From contig NZ_LT828546.1 in assembly GCF_900170035.1 (NCBI RefSeq), forward strand, positions 5,557-50,918: a DNA stretch of 45,362 nucleotides, read 5' to 3'. This document shows, piece by piece, positions 28,366 through 40,773 of the stretch (position 1 is its first letter; each line of letters starts with the position of its first letter). A program made the translations under genes and the position numbers. Below the pieces are notes generated by a model. That model saw only the letters and a list, made by a program, of their open reading frames with translations. It had not been told where the DNA came from and ran no database searches. Source of the DNA: Desulfamplus magnetovallimortis. GTDB lineage: Bacteria; Desulfobacterota; Desulfobacteria; Desulfobacterales; Desulfobacteraceae.

Positions 28366-29559
28366 TTATTCTATTATTTCGCCAATAACACCAGCACCAA
28401 CGGTACGTCCGCCTTCTCTAATTGCAAAACGAAGCTCTTTTTCCATTGCAATCGGAGCAATAAGCTCTGCTGTAATACTTGCATTATCACCAGGCATTAT
28501 CATTTCCACTCCCTCTGCAAGGCTCAGGATACCTGTAACATCAGTGGTTCTGAAGAAAAACTGAGGTCTGTATCCACTGAAGAAAGGTGTATGACGTCCG
28601 CCTTCCTCTTTACTGAGACAGTAGATTTCAGCTTTGAACTTAGTATGAGGTGTAATGCTACCGGGTTTTGCAACAACCTGTCCCCTTTCAACAGCATCTC
28701 TTTTAGTTCCTCTGAGAAGAAGACCAACATTATCACCAGCCTGACCTTCATCAAGAAGCTTTCTGAACATCTCAACACCTGTACAGGTTGTTTTTGATGT
28801 CTCTCTGATACCTACAAGCTCAACTTCATCACCGGTCTTAATAATACCGCGCTCAATTCTGCCAGTTACAACAGTTCCACGTCCTGAGATACTGAAAACA
28901 TCCTCAATAGGCATAAGGAAGTCCTTATCCATATCCCTCTGAGGCTCCTCAACATATGAATCAAGAACATTCAGAAGCTCTTCAATACACTTTGCATCCT
29001 CTCCGCCCACTTCATCACACTCAAGAGCTTTAAGAGCAGAACCGCGGATAATTGGTGTACTTTCTCCTGGGAACTCATACTTGTCAAGCAGCTCTTGCAG
29101 CTCCATCTCAACAAGCTCAATAAGCTCTTCGTCATCAACCATATCGCATTTATTCAAAAACACAACAATTGAAGGAACGCCAACCTGACGGGCAAGCAGA
29201 ATATGCTCACGGGTCTGTGGCATAGGGCCGTCATCAGCACTTACAACAAGAATTGCTCCGTCCATCTGTGCGGCACCGGTAATCATGTTCTTGATATAAT
29301 CAGCATGGCCCGGGCAATCCACATGGGCATAGTGACGTGCGGCAGTTTCATATTCAACATGAGCTGTAGCAATGGTTATACCACGTTCGCGCTCTTCAGG
29401 AGCCTTGTCAATTTCATCAAAGGGGACATAAGTACCATGACCCAACATTGCAGCATGTTTGGTTATGGCGGCTGTCAATGTGGTTTTTCCATGGTCAATA
29501 TGTCCAATAGTTCCGATATTAACATGTGGTTTGGTTCTTTGAAATTTCTCTTTTGCCAT
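28366..29559 (-). CDS. tuf: Elongation factor Tu
   Basis: EF-Tu is the GTPase that delivers aminoacyl-tRNA. The 397-residue protein has the P-loop [10 protein letters not shown], switch [24 protein letters not shown] with the catalytic His, and the base-recognition motif NKCD. Domains 2 and 3 are complete, ending [11 protein letters not shown]. It directly follows rpsG; fusA, normally in between, is missing. It is the only tuf copy in the window. Confidence 0.98.
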   Translation of the reverse strand: MAKEKFQRTKPHVNIGTIGHIDHGKTTLTAAITKHAAMLGHGTYVPFDEIDKAPEERERGITIATAHVEYETAARHYAHVDCPGHADYIKNMITGAAQMDGAILVVSADDGPMPQTREHILLARQVGVPSIVVFLNKCDMVDDEELIELVEMELQELLDKYEFPGESTPIIRGSALKALECDEVGGEDAKCIEELLNVLDSYVEEPQRDMDKDFLMPIEDVFSISGRGTVVTGRIERGIIKTGDEVELVGIRETSKTTCTGVEMFRKLLDEGQAGDNVGLLLRGTKRDAVERGQVVAKPGSITPHTKFKAEIYCLSKEEGGRHTPFFSGYRPQFFFRTTDVTGILSLAEGVEMIMPGDNASITAELIAPIAMEKELRFAIREGGRTVGAGVIGEIIE

Positions 29560-29614
29560 TTTAAAAATTCCTCCCTGAAATATGTTTACAGGACTTAAAA
29601 AAACAATATTTTAT

Positions 29615-30082
29615 TTACCACCTGAAGTGCGCAAAAGCCTTGTTGGCCTCTGCCATCTTATGGGTATCTTCCTTTTTCTTGACAGCTCCGCCACGCTCAT
29701 TGTAGGCATCCATCAACTCAGCAGCCAGTTTATTGGCCATCCCTTTTTCAGATCGTCCCCTGCTGAACTTAAGCAGCCAGCGAATTGCAAGCGCAGCCTG
29801 CCGAGAAGGCTTGATCTCAGTGGGAACCTGATAGGTTGATCCACCTACACGACGCGATTTTACCTCCACTGAAGGTTTGATATTGTGAATTGCCTTTTCA
29901 AACACGTCAATGGGTGGTTCCCCGATTTTATTTTCAACCAGCACCAGCGCATCATTGAAAACCCTCTGCGCAACACTTTTCTTTCCATCTTTCATTACGC
30001 AGTTTACAAATTTCGTCACAAGATGATTATTCTGCCCTGCATTTTTTTGCAGATGCCCTGATACAATCTTCTTTCTTGCCAT
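29615..30082 (-). CDS. rpsG: 30S ribosomal protein S7
   Basis: S7 initiates assembly of the small-subunit head and contacts E-site tRNA. The 155-residue protein has [19 protein letters not shown], the [15 protein letters not shown] hairpin and the end [17 protein letters not shown]. It is followed by tuf after a 55-bp gap. Confidence 0.98.
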   Translation of the reverse strand: MARKKIVSGHLQKNAGQNNHLVTKFVNCVMKDGKKSVAQRVFNDALVLVENKIGEPPIDVFEKAIHNIKPSVEVKSRRVGGSTYQVPTEIKPSRQAALAIRWLLKFSRGRSEKGMANKLAAELMDAYNERGGAVKKKEDTHKMAEANKAFAHFRW

Positions 30083-30165
30083 ATATCCACCAAATCCTTC
30101 AAACTCTCAACACAATTCAAAGACAAAAACCGTCCATGCTGCGCAGGGTTCAGTCAACAATTTTA

Positions 30166-30537
30166 CTATTTAGGACGCTTGGCGCCATACTTTGATCTAC
30201 CCTGCTTTCTATCCTCAACACCTAAGGTATCCAGCGTTCCTCTTACGATATGGTATCGCACACCGGGAAGGTCTTTTACTCTTCCACCCCTGACAAGTAC
30301 CACAGAGTGCTCCTGAAGGTTGTGTCCCATTCCCGGAATATAGGCAGCCACTTCCATGCCTGTGGTCAATCTCACCCTTGCTACTTTTCTAAGTGCCGAG
30401 TTAGGTTTTTTCGGGGTTGAGGTATAGACCCTGGTACAAACCCCTCTTTTCTGGGGGCCGCCCTTTAAAGCTGGGGTTCCCTGTTTCTTTTCAACCTTTA
30501 CCCGTCCTTTTCTTACCAATTGATTAATGGTAGGCAT
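30166..30537 (-). CDS. rpsL: 30S ribosomal protein S12
   Basis: S12 is at the decoding centre. The 123-residue protein begins [12 protein letters not shown]. It keeps Lys in [11 protein letters not shown] and in [11 protein letters not shown], the positions whose change gives streptomycin resistance elsewhere, so the wild-type sensitive residues are present. It is the first gene after the strong promoter at 30598-30624. Confidence 0.98.
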   Translation of the reverse strand: MPTINQLVRKGRVKVEKKQGTPALKGGPQKRGVCTRVYTSTPKKPNSALRKVARVRLTTGMEVAAYIPGMGHNLQEHSVVLVRGGRVKDLPGVRYHIVRGTLDTLGVEDRKQGRSKYGAKRPK

Positions 30538-30581
30538 ACCTTTAAAAACTCCTTAACGACCTGTTTCGATTTTTCATATGC

Positions 30582-30624
30582 GACAAAATGGTGGAGTATT
30601 ATATAGTTCCACCCATTTTGTCAA
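30582..30624 (-). promoter_or_regulatory. Promoter of the rpsL-rpsG-tuf-S10 cluster with an overlapping dyad
   Basis: On the minus strand a perfect TTGACA (30619-30624) and a perfect TATAAT (30598-30603) are 15 bp apart, about 60 bp before rpsL. The -10 lies in the loop of a near-perfect 14-bp inverted repeat, GACAAAATGGTGGA (30582-30595) with TCCACCCATTTTGTC (30608-30622). The dyad covers the -35 end and the likely start point, so an operator for a dimeric regulator or a 5' leader hairpin are both possible. Confidence 0.75.
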
Positions 30625-30695
30625 GCCTTTTGTTATCCTGACCCTACCTTCTAAAGCAAAGCACGGGGCCATTTAGATTTGTCTGATTTAAATTT

Positions 30696-30795
30696 GATGA
30701 ACTCGTAAAAAGTCCGATTTCAGCATTTTTCAGGCTGTAACATGTTGAAATCATTAATAGTGATTTTGGAGACTCTGACTTTTTACTGGGGCATC
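30696..30795. mobile_element. MITE-like element B, copy 2 (100 bp, 6-bp target duplication)
   Basis: It begins GATGAACTCGTAAAAAGTCC and ends GACTTTTTACTGGGGCATC, exactly 100 bp like copy 1, and is flanked by AAATTT on both sides (30690-30695 and 30796-30801). The middle keeps CATTAATAGTGA and a TTTCAG/TGAAA dyad. It lies 23 bp after the rpoC stop, between rpoC and the rpsL promoter. Confidence 0.85.
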
Positions 30796-30818
30796 AAATT
30801 TGTCCGCAGATAAACTGT

Positions 30819-33800
30819 TTAACGTGCATCTACAGCGTCAATGCTTATATTTTTGTATGCAGGGAAACCTGTTCCTGCTGGTATAAGGCGTCCCATGATA
30901 ACATTTTCCTTAAGACCTCTTAAATCATCATAGCGCCCCTGAATACTTGCCTCAGTCAAAACCTTGGTTGTCTCCTGAAACGAAGCAGCAGAAATAAAGC
31001 TGTCCGTGGCAAGGGATGCCTTGGTTATACCAAGAATCAACGGCTCTCCACGTGCAGGTTCACCACCCTTCATGACAACCTGGCGGTTTTCCTCGGCAAA
31101 TTTTACACGATCCACCTGCTCATCAGGGATAAACTTGGTATCTCCCACATCAATAACTTTTACACGCCTCATCATTTGACTTATGATGACCTCGATGTGC
31201 TTGTCATTGATTCTTACACCCTGAAGCCTGTAAACCTCCTGAACCTCATCCACAAGGTAACGTGCAAGTGCAACTTCCCCCTTGATATTTAGAATATCCT
31301 GGGGATTTGCACTACCACCTATCAGAGGCTCTCCAGCTTTGACATAGTCACCGTCATAAACGCTCAGGTGACGTCCCTTTGGAATCAGATACTCTTTTTT
31401 ATCTCCAATATCCGTGGGGGTAACTGTCACTTTCTGTTTTCCTTTGGTGCCCTTGGCAACAGCTACATATCCGTCAATTTCTGAAAGAACAGTGGGCTCT
31501 TTAGGTTTACGAACCTCAAAAAGCTCGGCAACCCTTGGAAGACCACCTGTGATATCTTTTGTCTTGGTTGTGGCCCTCGGAAGCTTGGCAATAACATCAC
31601 CTGCCATGACATCTTCCTCTTCAGACTTCATCAAAATGGCGTTAACCGGCAGAAAGTATCGCACAACCTGAGTTGCACCTGGAAGTTTGACACCTTTACC
31701 GTCTTTATCCTTGATTGTAATCTGGGGACGAATATCAGAAGATTTTGCATCTATAATTGTCAGGCTTGATTTTCCGGTTACAGGGTCCATCTGCTCCTGA
31801 ACAGTGCTTCCAACCTCAATGTCTGTATATTTGATCCTGCCGCTAACCTCTGTAATAATTGGAGTTGTAAATGGATCCCATGTGGCAAGAACATCTCCAA
31901 CATCCACATGCTGCCCATCCTTTACAAGAAGGGTTGCACCATATATTACTTCCTCTTTTGCCCTCTCACGCCCTTCAGGGCCAACAATGGTAAAACCGCC
32001 GCCTTTGCGGTTCATTACTATCTGTTCGCCATCTGCCCTTATAACTATATTGAGGTTTTCATTAAATTTTGCAATACCTGCAACCCTGGCCTTGATTTCA
32101 GCGACCTCAACCTTTCTGCTGGCAGTTCCTCCAATATGGAAGGTTCTCATGGTAAGCTGGGTTCCTGGCTCACCAATTGACTGGGCAGCCATAATGCCGA
32201 TTGCCTGGCCTATTTCAACTGTCTGGCCATGGGCAAGATCCCGTCCATAACATTTAGCACAGACACCATTTATTGACTTGCAGGTCAGAACAGATCGAAT
32301 CCTTACAGTTGTCACACCAGCACTTTCAATCTTCTCGACAATCTTCTCATCAAGTTCAACCCCCTTTTTTACAATCACCTCATTTTTATAAGGGTCAATG
32401 ACATCTGCCTGTACAACCCTGCCAAGAATTCTCTCACCAAGACTCTGGATAACCTCTCCACCTTCAAGAAGGGATTCCACATCCACACCCATAAGCGTGC
32501 CGCAGTCGTCCTCAACAACAGCACAATCCTGGGCAACATCTGCAAGGCGGCGTGTAAGATAGCCTGAGTTTGCAGTTTTAAGTGCAGTATCAGCAAGTCC
32601 TTTTCTGGCGCCATGCGTTGATATAAAGTACTGCAAAACTGTCAAACCTTCTCTGAAACAGGCGGTAATGGGGTTTTCGATGATCTCGCCTGACGGCTTT
32701 GCCATAAGTCCGCGCATACCGGCAAGCTGACGCATCTGATCCTTGCTGCCCCTGGCTCCGGAATCCGCCATCATATAAACAGCGTTAAGAATATCTTCCT
32801 TTGAATCAGGGCCACCTGGATTTTTCATGACAGCCATCATAGCATCTGCAATATCGTCAGTGCTTTTTGCCCAGATATCAACAACCTTGTTGTACTTTTC
32901 ACCCTGGGTTATCAAACCTTCAGAGTACTGCTGTTTAATATCCTGCACATTCTCTTCAGCCTTCCTTATTATATCCCATTTGCCTTCAGGAATGATCATG
33001 TCATCAATACAAATGGAAAGACCACCAAGCGTTGAATACTTATATCCTATATCCTTAAGCCTGTCTGCCAGAATGACAGTCTCTTTAAGACCAATATTTC
33101 TGTAAGCATAATCAACAAGGCCCCTTACAGAAGATTTGTCCATCAGGCGATTGACAAGATTGAAAGGAATAAAGGACTTTCTGGTATCCACCCTGAATAT
33201 ATTAAACTGACCATTTGATTCAATTATTTCTGAGTACTGGGACTCATTGAGTTCAAAAAGCTGATTTGCTATGATTTCAGAGACCTGGAAGTGATTACTG
33301 AACTCCTTGCGGGTAAGAAGTCCAACTTTTTCAGCTTTTTTATCAAATGCTTTTTTAGCCTGTGAATCAGATGAAGATGTATCTCCAGAGGACTCTTTTT
33401 TACCCTGTGAACCACTGCCGGCAGCGCTGTCTGTTGATATCAATCTGTCTAACTCTTTGCGGGCATCTTCTTTTGTGGCAAATGCACGGCGTGTCAATGA
33501 AAGAAGAGTATCTCCGGGAATGATTTCCCACAATAGAATGCGACCTGTAGTGGTATCATAGAGCTTTCCATCAATTTTCACCTTAATTTTTGCATGGAGA
33601 TCCAGCTCTCCTGAATCAAAAGCAGATCTTACCTCTGCCGTACTGGAAAAAAGAGTCCCTTCACCAGCCTTGCCGTCAGCACCACGGGTCATATAATAAA
33701 TACCAAGAACAATATCCTGTGTTGGAACAATCACCGGCTGTCCATTTGCAGGGGATAGAATATTGTTGCTTGCAAGCATAAGCACCCTGGCTTCAAGCCT

Positions 33801-35231
33801 TGCTTCAAGGGAGAGGGGAACGTGAACGGCCATCTGGTCCCCGTCAAAATCAGCATTAAATGCAGGACACACAAGGGGATGAAGCTGAATGGCCTTACCC
33901 TCAATAAGAATCGGCTCAAAAGCCTGAATTCCAAGACGATGTAGGGTTGGTGCACGGTTGAGCATTATTGGATACTCACGTACCACATGATCAAGGGCGT
34001 CCCACACTTCAACCTCTTCTCTTTCAACCATTTTCTTGGCACTTTTAACTGTGGATACAAGCCCCTTCTGCTCAAGATAGTTGTAAATAAATGGCTTAAA
34101 AAGCTCCAGCGCCATTTTTTTGGGAAGACCACACTGATGAAGACGAAGATCAGGCCCCACCGTTATAACCGTACGACCCGAGTAATCCACACGTTTTCCA
34201 AGAAGGTTCTGCCTGAAACGGCCCTGTTTTCCCTTAAGGGTATCACTTAAAGATTTAAGAGGGCGCTTATTTGTTCCGGTGACAACCCTGCCGTGACGGC
34301 CATTGTCAAACAGAACATCCACAGATTCCTGAAGCATTCTCTTTTCGTTTCTTACAATGATATCAGGAGCATTCAGATCAATAAGACGTTTCAATCTGTT
34401 ATTTCTGTTAATTACCCTTCTGTAGAGATCATTAAGATCTGAGGTTGCAAACCTGCCACCTTCAAGGGGAACAAGCGGCCTTAAATCCGGTGGCAAAACA
34501 GGAATCGCAGTCATGATCATATTGGTAGGACTTAATCCAGAATTAAGAAAGGCATCCACCACCTTAAGACGCTTTGACATCTTCTGTCTTTTGGCAACTG
34601 ATTTTGTGGTTGAAATCTCCTCCCTCAACATGTCGTAAACAGCCTGAAGATCCACATCTTCAAGAAGTTTAAGTATTGCCTCTGCCCCAATTCCAACCTC
34701 GAAGGCATCAATCCCGAACTCATCTATGGCCTCATGGTACCCTTCATCAGAAAGAAGTTGAAGGGAAGTCAAAGTTGTCTCACCGGGATCTATTACCACA
34801 TAGGAATCAAAGTAGAGTACTTTTTCAAGAGCCTTTAAAGTTAAATCCAGCACATTGCCGATTTTGCTTGGAAGACTTTTCAGGAACCAGATGTGGGAGA
34901 CAGGACATGATAGCTCAATATGTGCCATTCTCTCCCGTCTTACCTTGGATTGGATAACCTCAACACCGCACTTCTCACAGATAACTCCACGGTGTTTCAT
35001 CCTTTTATACTTACCACAGTTACACTCATAATCCTTGGTTGGGCCAAAAACTTTTGCACAGAATAGGCCGTCCCTCTCGGGTTTAAATGTTCTGTAGTTG
35101 ATGGTTTCAGGTTTTCTTATTTCTCCATGGGACCACTCCCTGACTTGATCAGAAGAAGCAAGGCCTATCTGGACACCTTTATACATCTTGGGATCTTTTG
35201 GCTTGGCAAAGAAATCGTATATGGTTTCCAA
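30819..35231 (-). CDS. rpoC: RNA polymerase beta' subunit (TTG start)
   Basis: RpoC carries the catalytic Mg-binding loop, here [16 protein letters not shown], an N-terminal zinc ribbon ([20 protein letters not shown]) and the second zinc site [14 protein letters not shown] place the start at TTG 35231, with AAGGAGA 6 nt upstream and 10 bp after rpoB, giving 1470 residues. A longer frame reaching 35342 would overlap rpoB and is unconserved. Residues about 597-630 are a Ser/Lys-rich, low-complexity insert ([18 protein letters not shown]), which helps explain the extra length over the E. coli protein. Confidence 0.97.
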   Translation of the reverse strand: METIYDFFAKPKDPKMYKGVQIGLASSDQVREWSHGEIRKPETINYRTFKPERDGLFCAKVFGPTKDYECNCGKYKRMKHRGVICEKCGVEVIQSKVRRERMAHIELSCPVSHIWFLKSLPSKIGNVLDLTLKALEKVLYFDSYVVIDPGETTLTSLQLLSDEGYHEAIDEFGIDAFEVGIGAEAILKLLEDVDLQAVYDMLREEISTTKSVAKRQKMSKRLKVVDAFLNSGLSPTNMIMTAIPVLPPDLRPLVPLEGGRFATSDLNDLYRRVINRNNRLKRLIDLNAPDIIVRNEKRMLQESVDVLFDNGRHGRVVTGTNKRPLKSLSDTLKGKQGRFRQNLLGKRVDYSGRTVITVGPDLRLHQCGLPKKMALELFKPFIYNYLEQKGLVSTVKSAKKMVEREEVEVWDALDHVVREYPIMLNRAPTLHRLGIQAFEPILIEGKAIQLHPLVCPAFNADFDGDQMAVHVPLSLEARLEARVLMLASNNILSPANGQPVIVPTQDIVLGIYYMTRGADGKAGEGTLFSSTAEVRSAFDSGELDLHAKIKVKIDGKLYDTTTGRILLWEIIPGDTLLSLTRRAFATKEDARKELDRLISTDSAAGSGSQGKKESSGDTSSSDSQAKKAFDKKAEKVGLLTRKEFSNHFQVSEIIANQLFELNESQYSEIIESNGQFNIFRVDTRKSFIPFNLVNRLMDKSSVRGLVDYAYRNIGLKETVILADRLKDIGYKYSTLGGLSICIDDMIIPEGKWDIIRKAEENVQDIKQQYSEGLITQGEKYNKVVDIWAKSTDDIADAMMAVMKNPGGPDSKEDILNAVYMMADSGARGSKDQMRQLAGMRGLMAKPSGEIIENPITACFREGLTVLQYFISTHGARKGLADTALKTANSGYLTRRLADVAQDCAVVEDDCGTLMGVDVESLLEGGEVIQSLGERILGRVVQADVIDPYKNEVIVKKGVELDEKIVEKIESAGVTTVRIRSVLTCKSINGVCAKCYGRDLAHGQTVEIGQAIGIMAAQSIGEPGTQLTMRTFHIGGTASRKVEVAEIKARVAGIAKFNENLNIVIRADGEQIVMNRKGGGFTIVGPEGRERAKEEVIYGATLLVKDGQHVDVGDVLATWDPFTTPIITEVSGRIKYTDIEVGSTVQEQMDPVTGKSSLTIIDAKSSDIRPQITIKDKDGKGVKLPGATQVVRYFLPVNAILMKSEEEDVMAGDVIAKLPRATTKTKDITGGLPRVAELFEVRKPKEPTVLSEIDGYVAVAKGTKGKQKVTVTPTDIGDKKEYLIPKGRHLSVYDGDYVKAGEPLIGGSANPQDILNIKGEVALARYLVDEVQEVYRLQGVRINDKHIEVIISQMMRRVKVIDVGDTKFIPDEQVDRVKFAEENRQVVMKGGEPARGEPLILGITKASLATDSFISAASFQETTKVLTEASIQGRYDDLRGLKENVIMGRLIPAGTGFPAYKNISIDAVDAR

Positions 35232-35241
35232 TATCTTCTCC

Positions 35242-38200
35242 TTATTTTTTCTCTTCTTCAACAAGATTGATATCCAGCCCCAGACTCTGAAGCTCCTTGG
35301 TAAGGACTCTGAAAGACTCAGGCATTCCAGGCTCAAGGACATTCTGTCCCTTGACTATCTTCTCATACATCCTGGTACGTCCTGTCATATCATCGGACTT
35401 AACAGTGATAAACTCCTGAAGTGCATGGGCAGCTCCATATGCCTCCATTGCCCAGACCTCCATCTCACCCAGTCTCTGCCCACCAAACTGCGCCTTTCCA
35501 CCCAATGGTTGCTGGGTTACAAGTGAATATGGACCTATGGATCTTGCATGAAGCTTATCATCAACAAGATGATGAAGTTTAAGCATATACATTATGCCAA
35601 CCGTTATTGGCTTGTCAAAAGGTTCGCCTGTTCTTCCGTCATAAAGAATTGACTGGCCGGATGAGTGAAGACCTGCAAATTCAATCAATGCCTTGATCTC
35701 TTCTTCAGATGCACCGTCAAAAACAGGTGTAGCCATATGCACACCATTTCTGTAGTAAGATGCAAACTGAGCAAGGCTTCTGTCATCCATACTGTCAACA
35801 GTATCCACATACTCCCTTTCGGACTCAAGCAACAAATCAGGCATGGGTGATTCAAGGCTGTAGTGTGCCTTGAAATCATAATTTTTCTTATCCTCTATGG
35901 CCTCATCTCTATGTTTAACCGGCGGTGTGGTAAAAATTCTTTTAAGCCGATCACGCAGCTCATCATACTTCATCTCATCCAGAAGATCATCAATCTGACG
36001 ACCAAGCCCCCTTGCTGCGCATCCAAGGTGAATTTCAAGTATCTGTCCCACATTCATACGAGAAGGCACACCCAATGGGTTAAGCACCATGTCAACTGTT
36101 CTGCCATCTTCAAAATAGGGAAGATCTTCAACCGGCAATATTCTTGAAACAACACCTTTATTACCATGCCGGCCTGCCATCTTATCTCCAACGGAAAGCA
36201 CTCTTTTCATGGCAACATTGATCTTGATCATCTTCAGAACACCTGGAGGTAGATCATCGCCTTTTTCAAAACGGGACACCTGGTTGTTGAAATAATCCCT
36301 TGCAATTTTTATCTGAGCCTCAGCTTTTTCAAGTATTTCATGGGCAAAATCTGTTTTATCCGGATCATTGACAGTAATTCCTGTCAACTCTGAAAGGGAA
36401 AAAGGAATCAACACCCCTTGCCCGATTACTGTACCTGCCGGAAGCAAAACTGTTTTGCTTTTTTTCAATACAGTTGCTGTTAGCTCGCCTGAGAGAAGCT
36501 CTTCAAGACGCTCTTTTGCGGTCTCGGTTATAATAGCTATCTCGTCATCCCTGTTCTTCTCAAGGGTCTCTATCTCAAGATCCTCTATCATTCTGGTTCT
36601 GTCATCCTTGGGAAGACCACGCCTTGAAAAAACCTTTGCACTTATCACGATCCCCTCAACTCCGGGGGGAACACGCAGAGAAGTGTCTTTAACATCTCCT
36701 GCTTTTTCACCAAAAATTGCACGAAGCAGCTTCTCTTCAGGTGAAAGCTGGGTCTCTCCTTTAGGGGTTACCTTTCCAACAAGTATATCCCCATGCTTTA
36801 CTTCTGCTCCAAGGCGGATAATTCCGCTGTCATCAAGATCTTTAAGGGCATCCTCACCAACATTGGGGATATCTCTTGTGATATCCTCCTTGCCAAGCTT
36901 GGTATCCCTTGCAACCACCTCAAACTCTTCAATGTGAACCGAAGTATAGACACCTTCCTGAACAAGGCGCTCACTCACAAGAATTGAATCCTCATAGTTG
37001 TAACCACCCCATGGCATAAAGGCAACTGTCACATTTTTACCAAGGGCAAGTTCTCCCATTTCAGTTGAGGGGCCATCAGCAATAACCTCACCCTTTTTAA
37101 CCATCTCTCCCTTACGTACAATGGGGCGGTGGTTAAAACATGTATTCTGATTGGAGCGGACAAACTTAGATGCAGTATAAATTGATACAATCCTGTCAGG
37201 AACAGTGACTCCGTCGGTGATATTTTTAACAACTATTCTTTTTGCATCAACATCAACCACTTCACCGTCATAGTCAGCGACTATGGCAACACCGGAATCC
37301 CTTGCAACAACACCCTCTATGCCGGTTCCTACAAGTGGAGCCTCGGCTTTAATTAAAGGTACGGCCTGACGCTGCATGTTGGAGCCCATCAATGCCCTGT
37401 TGGCATCATCGTTTTCCAGAAAAGGGATAAGGGATGCTGAAACAGATACAAGCTGGTTTGGAGAGACATCCATGTAATGAATCTCTTTGTTGGGCACAAG
37501 CTCAAACTCTCCTTCAACACGGCAGGAGACATTTTCACGGACAAAAGCTCCATCCTTGTCAAGAAGGGCATTGGCCTGGGCAATGGGATGCTCTTTTTTC
37601 TCCTCAAACGCTGAAAGGTGCTTGATCTCTTTTGAAACAACTCCATCTTTTGCAACCCTGTACGGTGTTTCAACAAATCCATACCGATTGACCCTGGCGT
37701 AGGTACAAAGTGATACAATGAGGCCAATGTTTGGTCCTTCCGGCGTTTCAATGGGGCAAATTCTGCCATAATGGGATGGATGAACATCTCTTACCTCAAA
37801 ACCTGCCCTCTCCCTTGTCAATCCACCAGGCCCAAGAGCACTCAAACGTCTTTTATGGGTTGTTTCAGAAAGAGGGTTTGTCTGATCCATGAACTGGGAC
37901 AACTGGCTTGTACCAAAAAACTCACGGACAACTGCTGAGACAGGCTTTGGATTAATAAGATCATGGGGCATCATGGCATCCACTTCCTGCATGCTCATGC
38001 GCTCCTTAATAGCCCTTTCCATACGCACAAGGCCTATTCGATACTGATTTTCCAGAAGTTCTCCAACTGCTCTTACCCGTCTGTTGCCAAGATGATCTAT
38101 GTCATCAACAGCGCCCTGGGTATCCTTTAACAGAATAAGTTTTTCAGCAGTTAAGAGTATATCTTCCTTTCTTAGAATCTTAACCTCAATATCGGTATCG

Positions 38201-39453
38201 ATCTCAAGACGATGGTTAATTTTCAGCCGTCCGACATTGGAAAGGTCATACTGTGCAGGCTTGAAAAAGAGACCATCAATAAACTCCTGTGCAACTTCAG
38301 GGGTTGCAGGGTTTCCTGGCCTTAATCTCCTGTAAATTTCAAGAAGGGCATCAACTCTTGAGGCAACCTTATCAATTGCAAGGGTTTTTCTCATTGAGTC
38401 AGAGCTGTATGAATCAACATAAAGAATTCTGAATGTATCAAAACCGGCATCTTCAATCCTTACAAGGCTTTCAGGAGTTATCTCCTCTCCTGCCTTCAGA
38501 ATCACCTCCTCTGTGAGAGGATGAATAATTGACTCAGCAACAGCCTTGTCATGGAGCTCATCTTTATTGATGGGAATAAAGTCAAGACCTGAAGTCTGGA
38601 GCTGTTTCAATGCCCTCTTTGTAAAGAGGCGCCCTTTTTTTACTGCCACATCACCGGTTTCCGGGTCAATAATATCAAAACTTGCCCTCTGTCTTTTAAG
38701 ATTGTCCGGATTGAATTTTTTAAAATACGAGCCGTCTTTTTTTACAATAAGATCTTTTTTATAAAAAAGAGTTAAAATATCTTCAGTTGTATAGCCAAAC
38801 GCCTTAAAAAGAATGGATACTGGAAATTTTCTTCTTCGATCAATACGTATATATATGATATCCTTTGGATCGATCTCCATATCAATCCAGGATCCTCTGA
38901 CAGGTATAATACGAGCAGTATAGATAATTTTTCCGCTGGAGTGATTTTTTCCCCTGTCATGGTCAAAAAACACACCTGAAGATCGGTGAAGCTGACTGAC
39001 AACAGCGCGTTCAGTACCGTTGATAATAAAAGTGCCTCGACGGGTCATAAGGGGAATGGTACCAAAGTAAATCTCCTGCTCCTTGATATCCCTGATGGAA
39101 GTGATCCCAAGCTCCTTATCCACTTCATAGACCACCAGGCGTACTCGTATGTTTAAAGGAATTTCATAGGTCATCCCCCTGCTTATACACTCTTCAATTG
39201 AGTGCTTGATCTCTCCGAATGAATAGGAAACATATTCAAGAGAGGATGTGCCGGTAAAATCTTTTATGGGAAAAACAGATTTGAATACAGAATGAATACC
39301 TATCTCTTCTCTGTCTTCGGGAAGGACTTCTTTTTGAAGGAAACGTTCGAAGGAAGTGCGCTGCATTCCGATAAGATCGGGGATTTCAACAACTTTTGTT
39401 TTACTTCCAAACTCTTTTCTAATGCGCTTGTGTGCCAAGAGGCTCCCGGTCAT
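35242..39453 (-). CDS. rpoB: RNA polymerase beta subunit
   Basis: The 1403-residue beta subunit is complete. The rifampicin region reads [19 protein letters not shown] and [13 protein letters not shown], with Asp, His and Ser residues of the wild type. Later motifs include [15 protein letters not shown] and [10 protein letters not shown] near the start. ATG 39453 has GGAGA upstream. It is separated from rplL by 120 bp holding an attenuator-like hairpin. Confidence 0.98.
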   Translation of the reverse strand: MTGSLLAHKRIRKEFGSKTKVVEIPDLIGMQRTSFERFLQKEVLPEDREEIGIHSVFKSVFPIKDFTGTSSLEYVSYSFGEIKHSIEECISRGMTYEIPLNIRVRLVVYEVDKELGITSIRDIKEQEIYFGTIPLMTRRGTFIINGTERAVVSQLHRSSGVFFDHDRGKNHSSGKIIYTARIIPVRGSWIDMEIDPKDIIYIRIDRRRKFPVSILFKAFGYTTEDILTLFYKKDLIVKKDGSYFKKFNPDNLKRQRASFDIIDPETGDVAVKKGRLFTKRALKQLQTSGLDFIPINKDELHDKAVAESIIHPLTEEVILKAGEEITPESLVRIEDAGFDTFRILYVDSYSSDSMRKTLAIDKVASRVDALLEIYRRLRPGNPATPEVAQEFIDGLFFKPAQYDLSNVGRLKINHRLEIDTDIEVKILRKEDILLTAEKLILLKDTQGAVDDIDHLGNRRVRAVGELLENQYRIGLVRMERAIKERMSMQEVDAMMPHDLINPKPVSAVVREFFGTSQLSQFMDQTNPLSETTHKRRLSALGPGGLTRERAGFEVRDVHPSHYGRICPIETPEGPNIGLIVSLCTYARVNRYGFVETPYRVAKDGVVSKEIKHLSAFEEKKEHPIAQANALLDKDGAFVRENVSCRVEGEFELVPNKEIHYMDVSPNQLVSVSASLIPFLENDDANRALMGSNMQRQAVPLIKAEAPLVGTGIEGVVARDSGVAIVADYDGEVVDVDAKRIVVKNITDGVTVPDRIVSIYTASKFVRSNQNTCFNHRPIVRKGEMVKKGEVIADGPSTEMGELALGKNVTVAFMPWGGYNYEDSILVSERLVQEGVYTSVHIEEFEVVARDTKLGKEDITRDIPNVGEDALKDLDDSGIIRLGAEVKHGDILVGKVTPKGETQLSPEEKLLRAIFGEKAGDVKDTSLRVPPGVEGIVISAKVFSRRGLPKDDRTRMIEDLEIETLEKNRDDEIAIITETAKERLEELLSGELTATVLKKSKTVLLPAGTVIGQGVLIPFSLSELTGITVNDPDKTDFAHEILEKAEAQIKIARDYFNNQVSRFEKGDDLPPGVLKMIKINVAMKRVLSVGDKMAGRHGNKGVVSRILPVEDLPYFEDGRTVDMVLNPLGVPSRMNVGQILEIHLGCAARGLGRQIDDLLDEMKYDELRDRLKRIFTTPPVKHRDEAIEDKKNYDFKAHYSLESPMPDLLLESEREYVDTVDSMDDRSLAQFASYYRNGVHMATPVFDGASEEEIKALIEFAGLHSSGQSILYDGRTGEPFDKPITVGIMYMLKLHHLVDDKLHARSIGPYSLVTQQPLGGKAQFGGQRLGEMEVWAMEAYGAAHALQEFITVKSDDMTGRTRMYEKIVKGQNVLEPGMPESFRVLTKELQSLGLDINLVEEEKK

Positions 39454-39490
39454 GGTATCTCCAAATATTGGTTTATTATAACCGTGAAAA

Positions 39491-39521
39491 CGGAGACAAA
39501 GCCTCTTTGGCTTTGCCTCCG
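39491..39521 (-). terminator. Attenuator-like hairpin between rplL and rpoB
   Basis: On the minus strand CGGAGGCAAAGCC pairs with GGCTTTGTCTCCG (one G-U pair) around a 5-nt loop, followed by TTTT. The E. coli rplL-rpoB junction also has a partial terminator and RNase III site, which sets the ratio of L7/L12 to beta. A similar job is inferred here from position and structure. Confidence 0.7.
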
Positions 39522-39573
39522 CATCATGTTTGTGAAAATTACCAATTTTTATGAATAGTTACAAGGAAGATAA

Positions 39574-39963
39574 CTATTTAATAGTGATCTGTGCACCCGC
39601 ACCTTCAAGCTGCTCTTTAATTTTTTCAGCTTCTTCTTTTGCAATACCCTCTTTAACTGGCTTGGGGCATTCGTCAACAAGTGCTTTTGCCTCTTTAAGG
39701 CCAAGACCGGTAATAGCTCTAACTTCTTTAATTACTGAGATTTTTTTGTCACCGGCAGTTTCAAGAATTACATCAAACTCAGTCTGTTCTTCAGCCGCTG
39801 CAGCAGCATCGCCAGCCGCAGCAGGTACACCTGCCATCATTGCCACAGGTGCAGCAGCAGAAACACCAAATTTTTCTTCCAGCTCCTTGACAAGCTCAGA
39901 TAATTCCAGAACTGTCATGTTAGCAATGAACTCAACTACATCATCCTTTGTTATATCAGCCAT
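39574..39963 (-). CDS. rplL: 50S ribosomal protein L7/L12
   Basis: L7/L12 is the multicopy stalk protein that recruits translation GTPases. The 129-residue protein has the N-terminal dimerisation helices ([26 protein letters not shown]), an Ala-rich hinge and the C-terminal domain [24 protein letters not shown]. It follows rplJ by 67 bp. Confidence 0.98.
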   Translation of the reverse strand: MADITKDDVVEFIANMTVLELSELVKELEEKFGVSAAAPVAMMAGVPAAAGDAAAAAEEQTEFDVILETAGDKKISVIKEVRAITGLGLKEAKALVDECPKPVKEGIAKEEAEKIKEQLEGAGAQITIK

Positions 39964-40030
39964 TTCTTCTCCTTATAAAAACAATAAAGGGAGTGTGTCC
40001 CTTTAAAAAAAATAATAAAATATCGAATTT

Positions 40031-40552
40031 TTATGCAGCCTCTTTCTGTTCCTTGACCGCATTCAGTACATTCAAGAATGCACCTGGAACCCCACTCAGC
40101 ACCCTGACCATGGATGTCGGTACAGCATTCATGGTTGACAGCAACTGACCAAGAAGAACTTCCTTGGGCGGCATTTTCGCAAGCGCTTTAATATCTTCAA
40201 CAGCAAGCACTTTGCCATTCATTGCACCAGCTTTAATTTCAATCTTTTTGTTATCTTCAGCAAATTTTACCAGAGCCTTTGCCGGCGCAACAGGATCCTC
40301 CGTAGAGGTTACAATGGCGTTGGGTCCCTTGAGAAATTCCTTTATAACAGAGACAGACGTACCCTCAGATGCCATTGACAAAAGAGTATTTTTTACAACT
40401 TCAAGTTGAGCGCCCTCTTTCCTGAGATCATTTCTCAATTGCGTCATCTCTTCAACATTGAGACCTTTGTAATCCACAATCAAGGCAATTTCAACCTCAG
40501 AGAGCCTTAAATTAAGCTTTTCAACAAATTCTTTTTTTGTCGTCAGATTCAA
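40031..40552 (-). CDS. rplJ: 50S ribosomal protein L10 (TTG start)
   Basis: L10 anchors the L7/L12 stalk. The 173-residue protein has KEFVEKLNLRLSEVEIALIVDYKGL, the FLKGPNAIV segment and a C-terminal helix for L12 dimers. The start is TTG 40552 with AAGGAGGTG about 8 nt upstream; no ATG is available nearby. The 544-bp gap upstream is where L10 autoregulation usually acts. Confidence 0.96.
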   Translation of the reverse strand: MNLTTKKEFVEKLNLRLSEVEIALIVDYKGLNVEEMTQLRNDLRKEGAQLEVVKNTLLSMASEGTSVSVIKEFLKGPNAIVTSTEDPVAPAKALVKFAEDNKKIEIKAGAMNGKVLAVEDIKALAKMPPKEVLLGQLLSTMNAVPTSMVRVLSGVPGAFLNVLNAVKEQKEAA

Positions 40553-40773
40553 TTCAAATACACCTCCTTTCTAATAAATTTATATTTTCAGAGGTGCCAA
40601 CAGTGCCAAAACATAAGATTTTGAGATTTCAACTTGAAATTATAACCATTGCTTATTTATTAAAAATATTACCTGACTGAATACAAGGTAATTGTAAAGC
40701 CCAGAAAAGTATCATTAAATCAAAATGAAAGCAAAAAGCTTTTCAAATGGTTACAGCAACTGATTTATCTGGA

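Noticed and set aside
35232-35342. N-terminal extension of rpoC by 37 codons overlapping the rpoB end
   Set aside because: The residues are unconserved, the extension overlaps rpoB, and a strong ribosome site precedes TTG 35231.
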